A stretch of DNA of 64,000 nucleotides from Spirosoma sordidisoli (GCF_004138325.1 NZ_SBLB01000001.1:186001-250000); one strand, 5' to 3'; positions 53,181 to 63,093 are shown, numbered from the stretch's first letter. Notes: generated by a model from the letters alone, not told the origin. A program made the numbers and translations.

Positions 53181-56174
53181 TTAAAATCCTACGCGCAGGC
53201 CGAACGTAACGGCTTTGGAGGTCGGGTAGCTGTAGTGATCGATACCCTGACCGATGGAGTTGGCACCACCCTGCGAGTTTGTCTCGGGGTCCCACCAGGA
53301 ATACCTGGTGAAGGTGAGCAGGTTCTGGCCGCTGGCGTAAATCTGCGCGTTCCGCATCCAGCTGACGCCCCACTGCTGCAGGGGCAGGTTATAGGCGAGC
53401 TGAATGTTACGCAGGCGCAGAAACGAGCCATCTTCAACCAGCCGATTCGAGTAGTTATAGGTGTTGGAGCGGGAAATGACCGGGTACTTGGCATTGGGCT
53501 GGTCGGGCGTCCAGTGATTGGTAAAAACCTCTCTTGGCATATTCAGCCCGAATCCGTAGTCGAGGGTGTTATTGATCGAGCTGACGTTCAGCAGATCGTT
53601 CCCCTGAGATCCCTGCCAGAACATGGTCAGCTCCAGGCCTTTGAACGACATGGTGGAGTTAAGCCCGTAGATAAAGTCCGGGTTCGGATTACCAATGATG
53701 GCTTTGTCGAGCTGGTTAATGACCTTGTCGCCGTTCAGATCCTGATAAACGACCCGCCCCTGCTCGTTATAGCCATTTTCGAGGTAGCCAAAAAAGACGC
53801 TCATCGGCTGGCCCTCGCGCAGCAGGTTAGCCGCGTCGCTGATCAGCGTTACACCCACGTTGCCACCCAGAATGTCTTTGCCGCCGTACAGTTTAATGAC
53901 TCTATTCCGGTTGAAGGCAATGTTGCCGCTCAGGTCCCACTTGAAGGCTTTGTCGATCACCCGCGCGTCGAGGGCCACTTCCAGCCCTTTGTTCTGGATT
54001 TCGCCCACGTTCTGGATGGTGCTGGTAAACCCAAAACCGACCGGCAGTTGTACGGTATTAAGCAGATCGTAGGTATTCTTGATGTAATAATCGAGCGTAA
54101 GCCGGTAGCGGTTGTTAAGGAACCCGGCGTCGATTCCGAAGTCCGTTTGCTCGGTGGTTTCCCATTTCAGGTTACCGGGCAGTACAGTGCCGGGCGCAAA
54201 GGTGTTGTAGAGCGCGTCGTCGAATACGGTCTTGCCGGCCAGGAGGTTGTTTAGCGTCGCATAGGGGTTGATCGCCTGACTGCCGGTACGGCCCCAGCTG
54301 GCTCTCACCTTCAGGTCGCTGATGTAGGCCGAACTCTTCAGAAAATCTTCTTCCGACACCCGCCAGGCCAGCGCGCCCGATGGGAAGTACCCCCATTTGT
54401 TCCCTTCGCTGTAGCGGGACGAGCCGTCGGCCCGGAAACTGGCCGTCAGCAGGTATTTGTTATCGTAACTGTAGTTGACCCGGCCCAGGTACGACAGCAG
54501 GGTGGCGAACGAATAACCCGAACTTGGAATACCGGGCGTATTGGCCGAGCCCAGATTAGCGGTTTCGGTAACGTTGCTCAGAAAGCCATTTCCCGACCCG
54601 CCCAGCGAGGTATTCAGGAAGTCCTGATAGGTCAGCCCCACAACGGCCGAAATGCTGTGTTTCTGGGCCAGCGTCTTGATGTAGCTGATTGTATTTTCGC
54701 TCAGCAGGCTGGTGCCGCGCGTACTCGACACACTGGCGCTCCCCTGCGAGTTGATAAACTGGGTAGAGGTGTAAAAATCAGACCGGTCGTCGCTGTTTTC
54801 GATCCCGCCCGACAGTTTGATCGATAACCCATCGACGGGCTTGAACGTCAGGGCTGCGTTGGCCAGCACCCGGTTGGCGTCGATCCGGTCAGTTTGCTGG
54901 TAGATGTAATTGAGCGGGTTGATCAGCACGTTCGAGATGAACGGATAGGCCGTAGCCAGCACCCGGTAGGTGCCATCATCGTTGTAGGGGGTGAGCGTAG
55001 GTGGAGCCGATATAGCCGCCGAAATCAGCGAGCCACCCCGGTTGCCGCCCCCGTTGTTTTGCCGGCTGGTCTGGATTTTAGTCAGGGTAGCGCCGTAGGT
55101 CAGGTTAAACTTCTTGCTGATATCAGACGTGACATTGGCCCGGAGCGAGTAGCGTTTGTAATCACTGTTGATCAGGATACCGTCCTGATTGAAGATGCTG
55201 CCACCGACCGAAAACCGGGTCTTCTCATTCCCCCCGCTGACGGTCAGGTTGTGCGTTTGCATGGGCGCTTTCCGGAAGATCAGGTTCTGCCAGTCGAACC
55301 CCTCACCAAACGAGTCGATCTGCGCCTGGGTAAAGTACGGAGCCAGCCTGTCGTTGGCGGCCTGCTCGTTATAAAAGGTAGCGTACTCCCTGGCGTTCAT
55401 CAGGTCCAGCTTTTTACGCAGGCTCTGCACGCTGTAACTCCCTTCGTAGTCTACCCGCATCTGCCCGGCCTTTCCCTGCCGGGTGGTGATCAGTACGACG
55501 CCGTTTGCCCCACGCGATCCGTAAATGGCCGTGGCCGAGGCATCTTTCAGGATTTCGATGCTTTCGATATCGCTGTTGTTCAGAACGGTTGGGTTGCTGC
55601 CCGAGGTCGGGAACCCGTCGATTACGTACAGCGGCTCATTGCTGCCCTGCACCGAGTTGGTGCCCCGAATGCGCACGCTGACCGCAGCGCCCGGAGCGCC
55701 GGTATTCTGAATAACCTGCACCCCCGGTGCCCGCCCCGACAGCGCCTGCAGCACGTTGGTGGCCGGAAAGGCGTTGATGTCCTTTGCCTTCACGGAAGCC
55801 AGCGAACCCGTCAGATCCGACTTTCTCACCGTTCCATAACCCACGACGACCACCTCGTTGAGCGACTTGTTATCTTCCTCCAGAGAAACATCCAGCTGCG
55901 TACGGCCGCCAACTTCCACCCGCTGGGTTACGTAGCCGATATAGGAGAAAACCACCGTGCTGTTCCCCGAAGGCAGGTTCAGCCGGTACGTGCCATTCGC
56001 ATCGGTACTGGTGCCGGTGTTTGTTCCTTCAACGGAGACGTTCACCCCAGGAAGCGCAACACGGGAGTCGCCCGTAACGACCTTACCCGTCAGGGTAATG
56101 GACTGGCTCTGGACTGCTACTGAGACGAGGGAGAGTAACCCCATCAGTACCAGGCATTGTAGTTTTGATTGCAT
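53181..56174 (-). CDS. susC: SusC/RagA family TonB-dependent transporter
   Basis: A 997-aa outer-membrane porin. After the signal peptide come a carboxypeptidase-like beta domain (ITLTGKVVTGDSRVALPGVNV), the TonB-box region (LNEVVVVGYGTVRKSDLTGS), a plug (about 120-240) and a 22-strand barrel ending in VTFGLRVGF. Forms a SusCD pair with the next gene. The upstream region carries a promoter (56223-56253) and a near-palindrome shared with iclR. Confidence 0.95.
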   Translation of the reverse strand: MQSKLQCLVLMGLLSLVSVAVQSQSITLTGKVVTGDSRVALPGVNVSVEGTNTGTSTDANGTYRLNLPSGNSTVVFSYIGYVTQRVEVGGRTQLDVSLEEDNKSLNEVVVVGYGTVRKSDLTGSLASVKAKDINAFPATNVLQALSGRAPGVQVIQNTGAPGAAVSVRIRGTNSVQGSNEPLYVIDGFPTSGSNPTVLNNSDIESIEILKDASATAIYGSRGANGVVLITTRQGKAGQMRVDYEGSYSVQSLRKKLDLMNAREYATFYNEQAANDRLAPYFTQAQIDSFGEGFDWQNLIFRKAPMQTHNLTVSGGNEKTRFSVGGSIFNQDGILINSDYKRYSLRANVTSDISKKFNLTYGATLTKIQTSRQNNGGGNRGGSLISAAISAPPTLTPYNDDGTYRVLATAYPFISNVLINPLNYIYQQTDRIDANRVLANAALTFKPVDGLSIKLSGGIENSDDRSDFYTSTQFINSQGSASVSSTRGTSLLSENTISYIKTLAQKHSISAVVGLTYQDFLNTSLGGSGNGFLSNVTETANLGSANTPGIPSSGYSFATLLSYLGRVNYSYDNKYLLTASFRADGSSRYSEGNKWGYFPSGALAWRVSEEDFLKSSAYISDLKVRASWGRTGSQAINPYATLNNLLAGKTVFDDALYNTFAPGTVLPGNLKWETTEQTDFGIDAGFLNNRYRLTLDYYIKNTYDLLNTVQLPVGFGFTSTIQNVGEIQNKGLEVALDARVIDKAFKWDLSGNIAFNRNRVIKLYGGKDILGGNVGVTLISDAANLLREGQPMSVFFGYLENGYNEQGRVVYQDLNGDKVINQLDKAIIGNPNPDFIYGLNSTMSFKGLELTMFWQGSQGNDLLNVSSINNTLDYGFGLNMPREVFTNHWTPDQPNAKYPVISRSNTYNYSNRLVEDGSFLRLRNIQLAYNLPLQQWGVSWMRNAQIYASGQNLLTFTRYSWWDPETNSQGGANSIGQGIDHYSYPTSKAVTFGLRVGF

Positions 56175-56187
56175 AGGGTTTAGTTAT

Positions 56188-56202
56188 TTTTATATTATAA
56201 AA
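56188..56202. promoter_or_regulatory. near-palindrome shared with the iclR promoter (operator candidate)
   Basis: TTTTATATTATAAAA, one base different from TTTTACATTATAAAA at 57127-57141. It lies 14 to 28 bases upstream of the susC ATG, just downstream of the predicted start of transcription, where a bound repressor would block elongation. Confidence 0.5.
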
Positions 56203-56222
56203 TTTAATACCATAATGATAAG

Positions 56223-56253
56223 CAAATAAAATTACTCTTTCCCCTTTCTCAAA
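56223..56253 (-). promoter_or_regulatory. predicted susC promoter
   Basis: Minus strand TTTG (56250-56253), 19-base spacer and TTTATTTG (56223-56230), one mismatch from TAnnTTTG. Start of transcription expected near 56217, leaving a leader of about 43 bases. Confidence 0.5.
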
Positions 56254-56280
56254 GTGTTCAGTCATATTTTTTTTTATATA

Positions 56281-56300
56281 TTCTTGGAAATAGCCAAGAA
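56281..56300. promoter_or_regulatory. palindrome upstream of the susC promoter
   Basis: TTCTTGGAAATAGCCAAGAA: 7-base arms around six bases, about 27 bases upstream of the -33 element. A candidate activator site or a weak hairpin. Confidence 0.35.
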
Positions 56301-56301
56301 A

Positions 56302-56335
56302 CAAAAAAAACGCCCACTGTAAGGAGCGGGCGTTT
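56302..56335 (-). terminator. terminator of the iclR-family gene
   Basis: An 8-bp stem (56308-56315 with 56328-56335) followed on the minus strand by eight U residues, 47 bases past the regulator stop. Confidence 0.75.
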
Positions 56336-56382
56336 GGCGTAGTTTTTCGGTTATTTATGGGACGGTAAAGGCCGCTGACCGT

Positions 56383-57120
56383 TTAGGCCAGTCTGGCAGA
56401 TATGCGGTTGGCGGTGTTACGCAGTTCCTGAACGACCCGCGCTTTATCGGTAACCATGTATCGATATTCGGGCATGTATATGCTCAGACTCGCCACCACC
56501 CGATCCGCCTTCCGAACCGGCACTGCCAGCCCTACCACCTGTCGTCCGGTGGTGGTCTGGATAGCCAGTTCTTCACGCCTGATCAGGTCGATGGCCTGTT
56601 GAAACTGGCCGGGACTGGCGGCTTCGGTCCAGATATCTGCCGTGGGTAATCCGTACCGGGCTGTATACTTTACTAGTTCGGCGTCGGTATGAAAAGCCAG
56701 CAATAGACGGCCTGATGCCGTATTATAAGCATCTTTCTGATCGGGTGTGCGTACCTGCAGATCGTGTTCGGAGAACGTACGGAGCAGGACGATCCGCTGA
56801 TTTCCTTTCAGGGCGGCCAGTAAGGTGTTCTCGTTGAGGAGCGTCGTAAGCCGGTCCATCTCGTCGGTAGCGGCTTCAACGATGTCTTTCCGGTAATTAT
56901 CGTTTCCGGTCAGCGCATAGGCCTTGGCTCCTAGTATATACCCTTTCTTGGCACCGATCTGTTCGATGAAATCACGGCTGACCAGCGTTTTCAGAATGTT
57001 GGCGCAGGTACCGTGATTTAGTCCAACGGCATCGGCTATATCCCCCAGTGCTTTGGGCTTATCGGGGTCCTGGGCGATATACTCGACAATATCAATGGCC
57101 CGGTTGATAACCTGAATCAT
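56383..57120 (-). CDS. IclR family transcriptional regulator
   Basis: A 245-aa DNA-binding regulator. ATG at 57120 gives the winged HTH directly (MIQVINRAIDIVEYIAQ, then KALGDIADAVGLNHGTCANILKTLV). The C-terminal ligand-binding domain includes LLEN-like NTLLAALKGNQRIVLLRTFSEHD and ends in VVASLSIYMPEYRYM. IclR-type proteins often control sugar-acid genes. It is just upstream of the SusCD locus, on the same strand but with its own terminator, and its own promoter overlaps a copy of the near-palindrome, suggesting autorepression. Confidence 0.92.
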   Translation of the reverse strand: MIQVINRAIDIVEYIAQDPDKPKALGDIADAVGLNHGTCANILKTLVSRDFIEQIGAKKGYILGAKAYALTGNDNYRKDIVEAATDEMDRLTTLLNENTLLAALKGNQRIVLLRTFSEHDLQVRTPDQKDAYNTASGRLLLAFHTDAELVKYTARYGLPTADIWTEAASPGQFQQAIDLIRREELAIQTTTGRQVVGLAVPVRKADRVVASLSIYMPEYRYMVTDKARVVQELRNTANRISARLA

Positions 57121-57126
57121 ATTTAA

Positions 57127-57141
57127 TTTTACATTATAAAA
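57127..57141. promoter_or_regulatory. near-palindrome at the iclR start of transcription (operator candidate)
   Basis: TTTTACATTATAAAA, 7 to 21 bases upstream of the regulator ATG and covering its predicted transcription start. 14 of 15 bases match the copy in front of susC. Confidence 0.5.
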
Positions 57142-57171
57142 CAAAGCTAACGACAACAGTGAATATGTCAA
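57142..57171 (-). promoter_or_regulatory. promoter of the iclR-family gene
   Basis: Minus-strand TTG (57169-57171), exactly 19 bases, then TAGCTTTG (57142-57149), an exact TAnnTTTG. One of the best promoter matches in the window. Confidence 0.7.
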
Positions 57172-57303
57172 TAGGCAACCCGTGTTTTTATCCCCGAATC
57201 TATCCACCGCTTTTCATTGACGGTCTCCGTACCGTCCTGTAACGCGCGCGGCCCTTTCGGGATGTCGTAACCGGGCAGCTACCCGATCCTGACAGTACCC
57301 TCA

Positions 57304-57337
57304 ACAAAAAAATCCGCGAAGATCGTCTCCGCGGATT
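57304..57337 (-). terminator. terminator of accA
   Basis: An 8-bp stem (57311-57318 with 57330-57337) followed on the minus strand by a U-run (A-run at 57306-57312 on the plus strand), 24 bases past the accA stop. Confidence 0.8.
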
Positions 57338-57361
57338 CTTGTTAACCCAACAAGTACGGGT

Positions 57362-58315
57362 CTATTCGACCACCACACCCATGTTGCAGAATTTCTCGAT
57401 TCGCTGTTCGATACGGATCTGGGGATCCAGGGCGTTCAGTTCGGCCAGCGTGTCCAGAATCACCGTTTTGAGTTGGCTGGCCATTTCAGAATGATCGTTA
57501 TGAGCACCACCCAGGGGTTCGTCCACAATACCGTCGACGAGCTGGGCGGCCTGCATATCGCGGGCCGTTAGTTTGAGGGCTTCGGCAGCCTGCTCCTTGA
57601 AATTCCAGCTACGCCACAGGATCGATGAGCACGATTCGGGCGAAATAACCGAATACCAGGTATTCTCGAGCATCAGCACCCGATCACCGATGGCAATACC
57701 CAGGGCGCCCCCCGAGGCTCCTTCGCCAATGATGATGCAGATGACAGGTACCGTAAGCATGAACATCTCTTTCAGGTTCCGGGCAATGGCTTCACCCTGT
57801 CCGCGCTCCTCGGCTTCGAGGCCCGGAAAAGCCCCCGGCGTGTCGATGAGCGTGATGATAGGCTTATTGAATTTCTCGGCGAGTTTCATCAGCCGCAGGG
57901 CTTTCCGGTATCCTTCGGGGTTAGCCATACCGAAGTTGCGCTGTTGCCGCTGCTTGGTATTACGCCCTTTCTGCTGCCCGATAACCATAACGGTCTGACC
58001 GCCAAGTTCACAAAAACCACCCACCATGGCCGGATCGTCGCGCACCGTGCGGTCGCCGTGCAGTTCGATGAACTGATCGCACATGAGTGAGATGTAATCG
58101 AGCGTATAGGGCCGGTCCGGGTGGCGCGAGAGCTGTACGCGCTGCCAGCGGGTCAGGTTCTGGAAAATTTCCTGGCGCAGTTTGTCGATGCTCTGCTCCA
58201 GTACGTGTACCGCTTCGCTGACATTGACGTTACTGGTCTGGGCTAACCGTTTGGTTTCTTCCAGCCGGGATTCAAGGTCGGCAATCGGTTTTTCAAAGTC
58301 GAGGTACGTTCTCAT
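57362..58315 (-). CDS. accA: acetyl-CoA carboxylase carboxyltransferase subunit alpha
   Basis: A 317-aa subunit that transfers the carboxyl group from biotin to acetyl-CoA, the first step of fatty acid synthesis. ATG at 58315 starts [20 protein letters not shown]; the crotonase-like core has the [22 protein letters not shown] and [15 protein letters not shown] motifs. Fully consistent in length with AccA. A longer reading frame upstream has no family match. Ends at its terminator. Confidence 0.96.
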   Translation of the reverse strand: MRTYLDFEKPIADLESRLEETKRLAQTSNVNVSEAVHVLEQSIDKLRQEIFQNLTRWQRVQLSRHPDRPYTLDYISLMCDQFIELHGDRTVRDDPAMVGGFCELGGQTVMVIGQQKGRNTKQRQQRNFGMANPEGYRKALRLMKLAEKFNKPIITLIDTPGAFPGLEAEERGQGEAIARNLKEMFMLTVPVICIIIGEGASGGALGIAIGDRVLMLENTWYSVISPESCSSILWRSWNFKEQAAEALKLTARDMQAAQLVDGIVDEPLGGAHNDHSEMASQLKTVILDTLAELNALDPQIRIEQRIEKFCNMGVVVE

Positions 58316-58370
58316 CGTTACTAGGTGATGAGCAATGGGCGATGAACGGCATACGATCATCACGCATCGC

Positions 58371-59798
58371 TCATAAATCAAAAGTTTCTCCTTTCTTGGG
58401 GATAACAACCTGGGGGTAGCCGGTTTCGGCGAGGGTATCACGGAAAGCTTCCATGCTATCGAACTCGCCATGGACCAGAAAAATACGTTTGAGCGTTTCG
58501 GGCGACTGCATACTGACGAAATTCAGCAGATCGTCGCGGTCGCCGTGGCCGCTGAAAACGTCGACTTTTTCGATATTGGCCAGCACCTGATGGTCTTTCC
58601 CTTTAATACTTAGGGTTTGCTGTCCGTTCAGGAGTCGCCATCCGAGCGTCCCTTCGGCACAATAGCCTATGATCAGGATAGTCGAGTACGGATTGCTGAT
58701 GTTTTCGGCCACGTGGTATTCAACCCGACCACCCTGTACCATGCCTGACGACGAGATGATGATGCAGGGTTCACCAAAGTTCGACACGGCTTTGCTGGCT
58801 TTGGAAGACTCCAGAAACTGAAAATTCTGAAAATCGAACAGAGCCTCGTTCTCTTTATAAAACGCCTTGGCCTCCCCGCTCAGCATCTTGACATGCTGCA
58901 GGTAGATTTTGGAACTCTCGAACGCCATGGGGCTGTCGGAGAACACCCTGATGGGCGGGAAGTCACGTTCGGTATAGAGCCGGTTCAGGGTGTACAGCAG
59001 CGCCTGCGTACGGCCTACGCTGAACGACGGAATGATCAGCCGGCCCGGAATATCGATGCAGGTCCGCTGAATAACGTCGGCCAGCGCGTCTTCGGGACTC
59101 ATGTGGTTCTCGTGGAGCCGGTTCCCGTAGGTACTTTCGCAGATGAGGTAATCGACGGGCGGCACCGGTGCCGGATCGACCAGCAGCGGGTAGTTTTTGC
59201 GGCCAATATCGCCCGAAAAACAGATGCTTTTCTGCTCGCCGTTTTCGACTACGTTGATGACGATATGAGCCGCTCCCAGCAGGTGGCCAGCCGGAATAAA
59301 TGTCACATCGATGCCATCGGTCAGCCGGAATTTGCGGTTGAAGGCAATGGGAACTACATTTTCCATGGCCTCCCGTACCTGCCGGTCCAGGAAGAGATCT
59401 TTCTGCATCTGCGCCTGCCGATCTTTGACGCGCTGTTTCTTACTGGCGTTCAGCTCGTTGATTCGCTTTTGATTGAGCGAAGCCGCATCTTTCAGCAAGA
59501 CGTTGGTCAGGGCAAACGTCGGTTCGGTACAGAGGATCTGTCCTTCATAACCTTCGCGAAACAGATTGGGCAGATTACCGGAATGGTCTACGTGTGCGTG
59601 GGTCAGCAACACGACGTTAATACTCGAAGCCTCAAACGGGAAGAAACCTGTTTGCGGAGTGATTGGGGCAGCCTGGCCGTTGGTTTTCGACCGTTCAAGA
59701 TCAGACCCACAGTCAACCAGGATGCGGTAGTCGTCTATCTCCAGCAGATACATACTGCCGGTAACCTGCCGGGCCGCCCCCAGAAACGATACTTTCAT
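58371..59798 (-). CDS. metallo-beta-lactamase / beta-CASP RNA-processing nuclease-like protein
   Basis: A 475-aa MBL-fold protein. Zinc motif [13 protein letters not shown] near residue 70, further histidine and aspartate ligands in [11 protein letters not shown] and [14 protein letters not shown], and a beta-CASP domain with the [13 protein letters not shown] and [20 protein letters not shown] motifs. Closest to the CPSF73/YsxB-like RNA exonuclease group. It starts 55 bases after accA's start, on the same strand. No extra RNA-binding domain. Confidence 0.9.
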   Translation of the reverse strand: MKVSFLGAARQVTGSMYLLEIDDYRILVDCGSDLERSKTNGQAAPITPQTGFFPFEASSINVVLLTHAHVDHSGNLPNLFREGYEGQILCTEPTFALTNVLLKDAASLNQKRINELNASKKQRVKDRQAQMQKDLFLDRQVREAMENVVPIAFNRKFRLTDGIDVTFIPAGHLLGAAHIVINVVENGEQKSICFSGDIGRKNYPLLVDPAPVPPVDYLICESTYGNRLHENHMSPEDALADVIQRTCIDIPGRLIIPSFSVGRTQALLYTLNRLYTERDFPPIRVFSDSPMAFESSKIYLQHVKMLSGEAKAFYKENEALFDFQNFQFLESSKASKAVSNFGEPCIIISSSGMVQGGRVEYHVAENISNPYSTILIIGYCAEGTLGWRLLNGQQTLSIKGKDHQVLANIEKVDVFSGHGDRDDLLNFVSMQSPETLKRIFLVHGEFDSMEAFRDTLAETGYPQVVIPKKGETFDL

Positions 59799-59882
59799 GC
59801 GTACAGCGTTAGCTAATCAATGTCGTTGATTCAATGCTTCGGAAAAGGTGATTTTGACACAAGTTGGGTGGCGCGAAATCCG

Positions 59883-59890
59883 TAAGTTTG
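59883..59890 (+). promoter_or_regulatory. promoter -7 element of dacB
   Basis: Exact TAnnTTTG (TAAGTTTG), 51 bases before the ATG at 59942. TTG elements upstream have non-ideal spacing (16 or 26 bases). Confidence 0.45.
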
Positions 59891-59941
59891 CAAAGCTACA
59901 AAATCAGGGGCGATTCCCCTAACCGCACGGAAACCTACAGT

Positions 59942-61498
59942 ATGTACCCATTGCGACGCCGTTTAGTTCGATTATCCCCCTCTCTGTTGTTTTTTATCGT
60001 CGTCTGGTTTCCTGCGTTTGCGGTCCGGGCCGGTATGGATGGGCAACCGTCGTCACCGCCCGATTCGCTGGCAACCCAGCGGCTCCTTCGTCAGATCGAG
60101 TCGTTTCAGGCGGGTCCCGCTGTCCGGTACGGTACGGTGGCGCTTTCGGTCAGGCGGGTACGCGACGGCGAAGAACGAATTGGCTACAACGCCCGGCTGA
60201 GCATGCCCTCAGCCTCTACGCTCAAACTCATCACCACGGCCACGGCCCTGGCGGTGCTGGGTCCGAACTATACCTATACCACTACCCTCGAGTACGACGG
60301 CTCCATTAAAGACAGTATACTGACGGGTAACCTCTACATCCGGGGAACCGGGGATCCGTCGCTGGGCAGCTGGCGTTTTCCCGCCTACTATGATCTATCG
60401 GCGCTGCTCAAGAGCTGGTCCGAAGCCGTACGGGCGGCCGGCATCCGCCAGATTCAGGGACTTGTGGTGGGCGATGCCAGCCTCTACTCGGACCTCACTA
60501 CGCCGGGTACCTGGCCCTTCGGCGACCTCGGCAACTACTACGGGGCCGGGCTGAGCGCCCTCAACATCAACGAGAACCTGTACCGCATCTTTTTCCGGCC
60601 GGGCAAATCGGTAGGCGCTCCTACCAGCGTACTACGCACCGACCCACTCGTGCCCTACCTGACTTTCCAGAACACCGTCACGACCGACGCGGCCAAAACC
60701 GGCGACCAGGTCAATATCGTGGGCGCTCCGTTTCTGAACCTGCAGTGGCTTACCGGTAAGGTACCCATGGGCGAACCGGCCAACGAGTTCAGCGTAAAAG
60801 GGGCCCTGCCCGACCCGGCTTATTTTGCCGCCCACGCGCTTCGGCAACAACTAGTGCAGGACAACGTTCTGGTACCGAATCTGCCCGTATCGATTGGTGG
60901 TGGCCAGTCGACTACCGTCGTAGCATCCGGCACGCGCGTAGTCATCAACCAGCACCGGTCACCCACGCTGGCCGAACTGGCGCAGCAAACCAACTACCAG
61001 AGCATCAACCTCTACGCCGAAGCCCTGATCCGAACCGCCACGCGCCAACTCGACAAAACCGTCGGCACAACCGACGCCAGTGTGGACGCGCTAACGGCAT
61101 TCTGGCAGAAAAAAGGGGTTAACCTCGATGGGTTCCGTATTCACGACGGCAGCGGCCTGTCTACCACCGGTGCCCTCACGGCCGACAACATGACGGGTAT
61201 CCTGAGCGCCATGGCGCGGGAGCCTTCGTTCTCCGCTTTCTACGAAACCATTCCGGTAGTCGGACAGACCGGCACCGTGCGTTCGCTGGCCCGGGGTACG
61301 GCCGCAGCCGGTAACATTCGGGCCAAGAGCGGGTCGATTGAAGGCGTCAGAGCCTACGCCGGGTACTTTACCGCTACCGACGGCGAGCGTATGTCGTTCT
61401 GCGTACTGGTCAATAAGTTTACCCCCGGCCAGAACCGCGCGGTAACCACCGAACTGGAAACGATTTTTCTGGGACTGGTTGGGCTGGCCGGTAACTAG
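59942..61498 (+). CDS. dacB: D-alanyl-D-alanine carboxypeptidase/endopeptidase (PBP4 type)
   Basis: A 518-aa periplasmic penicillin-binding protein that trims peptidoglycan. ATG at 59942 gives the export signal (PLRRRLVRLSPSLLFFIVVW). Active-site motifs: SxxK in MPSASTLKLITTA, SxN in NYQSINLYAEA, and KSGSIEG as the KTG motif. Large insert domain between the first two motifs, as in PBP4. Stand-alone unit; terminator follows. Confidence 0.93.
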   Translation: MYPLRRRLVRLSPSLLFFIVVWFPAFAVRAGMDGQPSSPPDSLATQRLLRQIESFQAGPAVRYGTVALSVRRVRDGEERIGYNARLSMPSASTLKLITTATALAVLGPNYTYTTTLEYDGSIKDSILTGNLYIRGTGDPSLGSWRFPAYYDLSALLKSWSEAVRAAGIRQIQGLVVGDASLYSDLTTPGTWPFGDLGNYYGAGLSALNINENLYRIFFRPGKSVGAPTSVLRTDPLVPYLTFQNTVTTDAAKTGDQVNIVGAPFLNLQWLTGKVPMGEPANEFSVKGALPDPAYFAAHALRQQLVQDNVLVPNLPVSIGGGQSTTVVASGTRVVINQHRSPTLAELAQQTNYQSINLYAEALIRTATRQLDKTVGTTDASVDALTAFWQKKGVNLDGFRIHDGSGLSTTGALTADNMTGILSAMAREPSFSAFYETIPVVGQTGTVRSLARGTAAAGNIRAKSGSIEGVRAYAGYFTATDGERMSFCVLVNKFTPGQNRAVTTELETIFLGLVGLAGN

Positions 61499-61561
61499 AC
61501 TGTTACCGCTTCCCTATCGATAGCCGACCCGGTGTAATTCGTATTTTATCAATTCACCAGA

Positions 61562-61604
61562 AGCCCTTCCGGTTTTGTGAAACAGCTCACAAACCGGAAG
61601 GGCT
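61562..61604. terminator. bidirectional terminator
   Basis: Arms 61562-61580 and 61587-61604 pair over 18 bases with one bulged T, between the convergent dacB and SusD genes. Confidence 0.75.
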
Positions 61605-61663
61605 ATTGGTTACAGGAAGCGCTACCGGGTTTGGCAGCAGCCAGACAGCTTACTAGATAATTA

Positions 61664-63079
61664 TCAATAACCCGGATTCTGCGGGAACGTGGCGGGGTTG
61701 TTATACACGTCGATTTCAGCCTGCGGAATGGGGTAGATGAGCCGGTTGGCAGGCACCGTAATGCCGGTTACCTTGATGGCCTCTACGGCCCGACCCGTCC
61801 GGATCAGGTCGAACCAACGGTCCGACTCCAGCGCCAGCTCCAGCCGTCGTTCGTTGATAACAGCATCGCGGAAAGCCGCCTGGCTGGCGAGTTGCGCGGG
61901 CGTATACGGCTCTATGCCGGCCCGGCTCCGCACCTGGTTGAGCGACCGGAATGCATCGCCGTCGGGCTGGTAGCCCACCTCGTTCAGCGCTTCGGCATAG
62001 AGCAGCAGCACATCGGCAAAGCGCAATACCGGAAAATCGTTACCTACGTCATTCGTTGCCGATACCTCGTCGTAAAACTTGCGGGGTACCACGTTGACAT
62101 TGCTCGGCACCGGCACCTGTACGGTCAGCGGCAGCCGTTTGTCGCCAGCCGGGTAAGCCGACCGCAGCGATTTTTCGATGTTGTCGCCGATGTTGGTCCC
62201 GAACCAGAGCGCGTGGCCTTCCGACACCCCGCCTACCCCTTTCCGGAACTTGATGGCGAATACAATCTCGGCGTTGTTTTTGTTGTTCACCGCAAACACG
62301 TCGGCAACGTTAGCCAGCAGCCGATACGGACCACTGGTCACTACCTCGCGCAGGATTGGTACGGCCTGGCTGTATTTCTTCTCGGTAACCAGTACCTTTC
62401 CCAGCAACGCCCGCGCAGCCCCCGCCGTAGCCCGACCCACATCAGCACCGGTATAACTGACGGGCAGGTTTGCAACCGCATCGGTCAGGTCTTTTTCGAT
62501 AGCCGCGTACACATCCGTTACCTCATTACGAACATACGAACGCGAGTCGGCTGTAGTACCGGCCGTCAACACCAGCGGCACCCGTCCCCACAACCGCACC
62601 AGGTTGAAGTACGATAGTGCCCGGATAAACTGGGCTTCTCCCCGGTAACGGGCTTTCAGACCCGCGTCGATACTGACCGCGTCGATCTTGTCCAGGATCA
62701 GATTAGTTCGGTTGATACCGGTATAGAGACTCCCCCAGGTATCGCGCAGAACGGTGTTGGTAGTAGGCTCGATGAACCGGTCGATGTTATACCGCAGACC
62801 CGCGTTCGACGATGGGTCGTTATCCAGCACATTGTCGCTGCGGGCTTCTACGATCGTGTTAAAATCACCACCGTACTGGTTGGACGATTGCAGGGCGTCA
62901 TAGGCTCCATTGACGGCGTTGTTGAAGTCATTGGCGGTCTGGTAAAAATTATCGACGTTGGGCTGCGACTGTGGTTTCAGGTCCAGAAAATCGCTCCGGC
63001 AGGCAGCCAGACCAAGCACAAAAAGGGTGGCCATAGCCGTTTGATGACCGAAAGCGCGAACAAACGAATTGGTTTTCAT
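61664..63079 (-). CDS. SusD/RagB family lipoprotein (second pair)
   Basis: A 471-aa surface lipoprotein. N-terminus MKTNSFVRAFGHQTAMATL with lipobox GLAAC near residue 27, then SDFLDLKPQSQPNVDNFYQTANDFNNAVNG typical for SusD. C-terminal LIYPIPQAEIDVYNN and PGY endings. Pairs with the SusC-type gene whose stop lies 14 bases upstream. Substrate unknown; no enzyme genes in the window are adjacent. Confidence 0.93.
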   Translation of the reverse strand: MKTNSFVRAFGHQTAMATLFVLGLAACRSDFLDLKPQSQPNVDNFYQTANDFNNAVNGAYDALQSSNQYGGDFNTIVEARSDNVLDNDPSSNAGLRYNIDRFIEPTTNTVLRDTWGSLYTGINRTNLILDKIDAVSIDAGLKARYRGEAQFIRALSYFNLVRLWGRVPLVLTAGTTADSRSYVRNEVTDVYAAIEKDLTDAVANLPVSYTGADVGRATAGAARALLGKVLVTEKKYSQAVPILREVVTSGPYRLLANVADVFAVNNKNNAEIVFAIKFRKGVGGVSEGHALWFGTNIGDNIEKSLRSAYPAGDKRLPLTVQVPVPSNVNVVPRKFYDEVSATNDVGNDFPVLRFADVLLLYAEALNEVGYQPDGDAFRSLNQVRSRAGIEPYTPAQLASQAAFRDAVINERRLELALESDRWFDLIRTGRAVEAIKVTGITVPANRLIYPIPQAEIDVYNNPATFPQNPGY

Positions 63080-63093
63080 GATGACTACGGGGG

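Noticed and set aside
54894..56123. Plus-strand reading frame opposite susC
   Set aside because: Shadow of the SusC coding sequence; no family match.
57304..57337. Repeat-like GC-rich hairpins across the window as a mobile element family
   Set aside because: Their sequences differ from one another and each sits directly after a gene, as expected for terminators.
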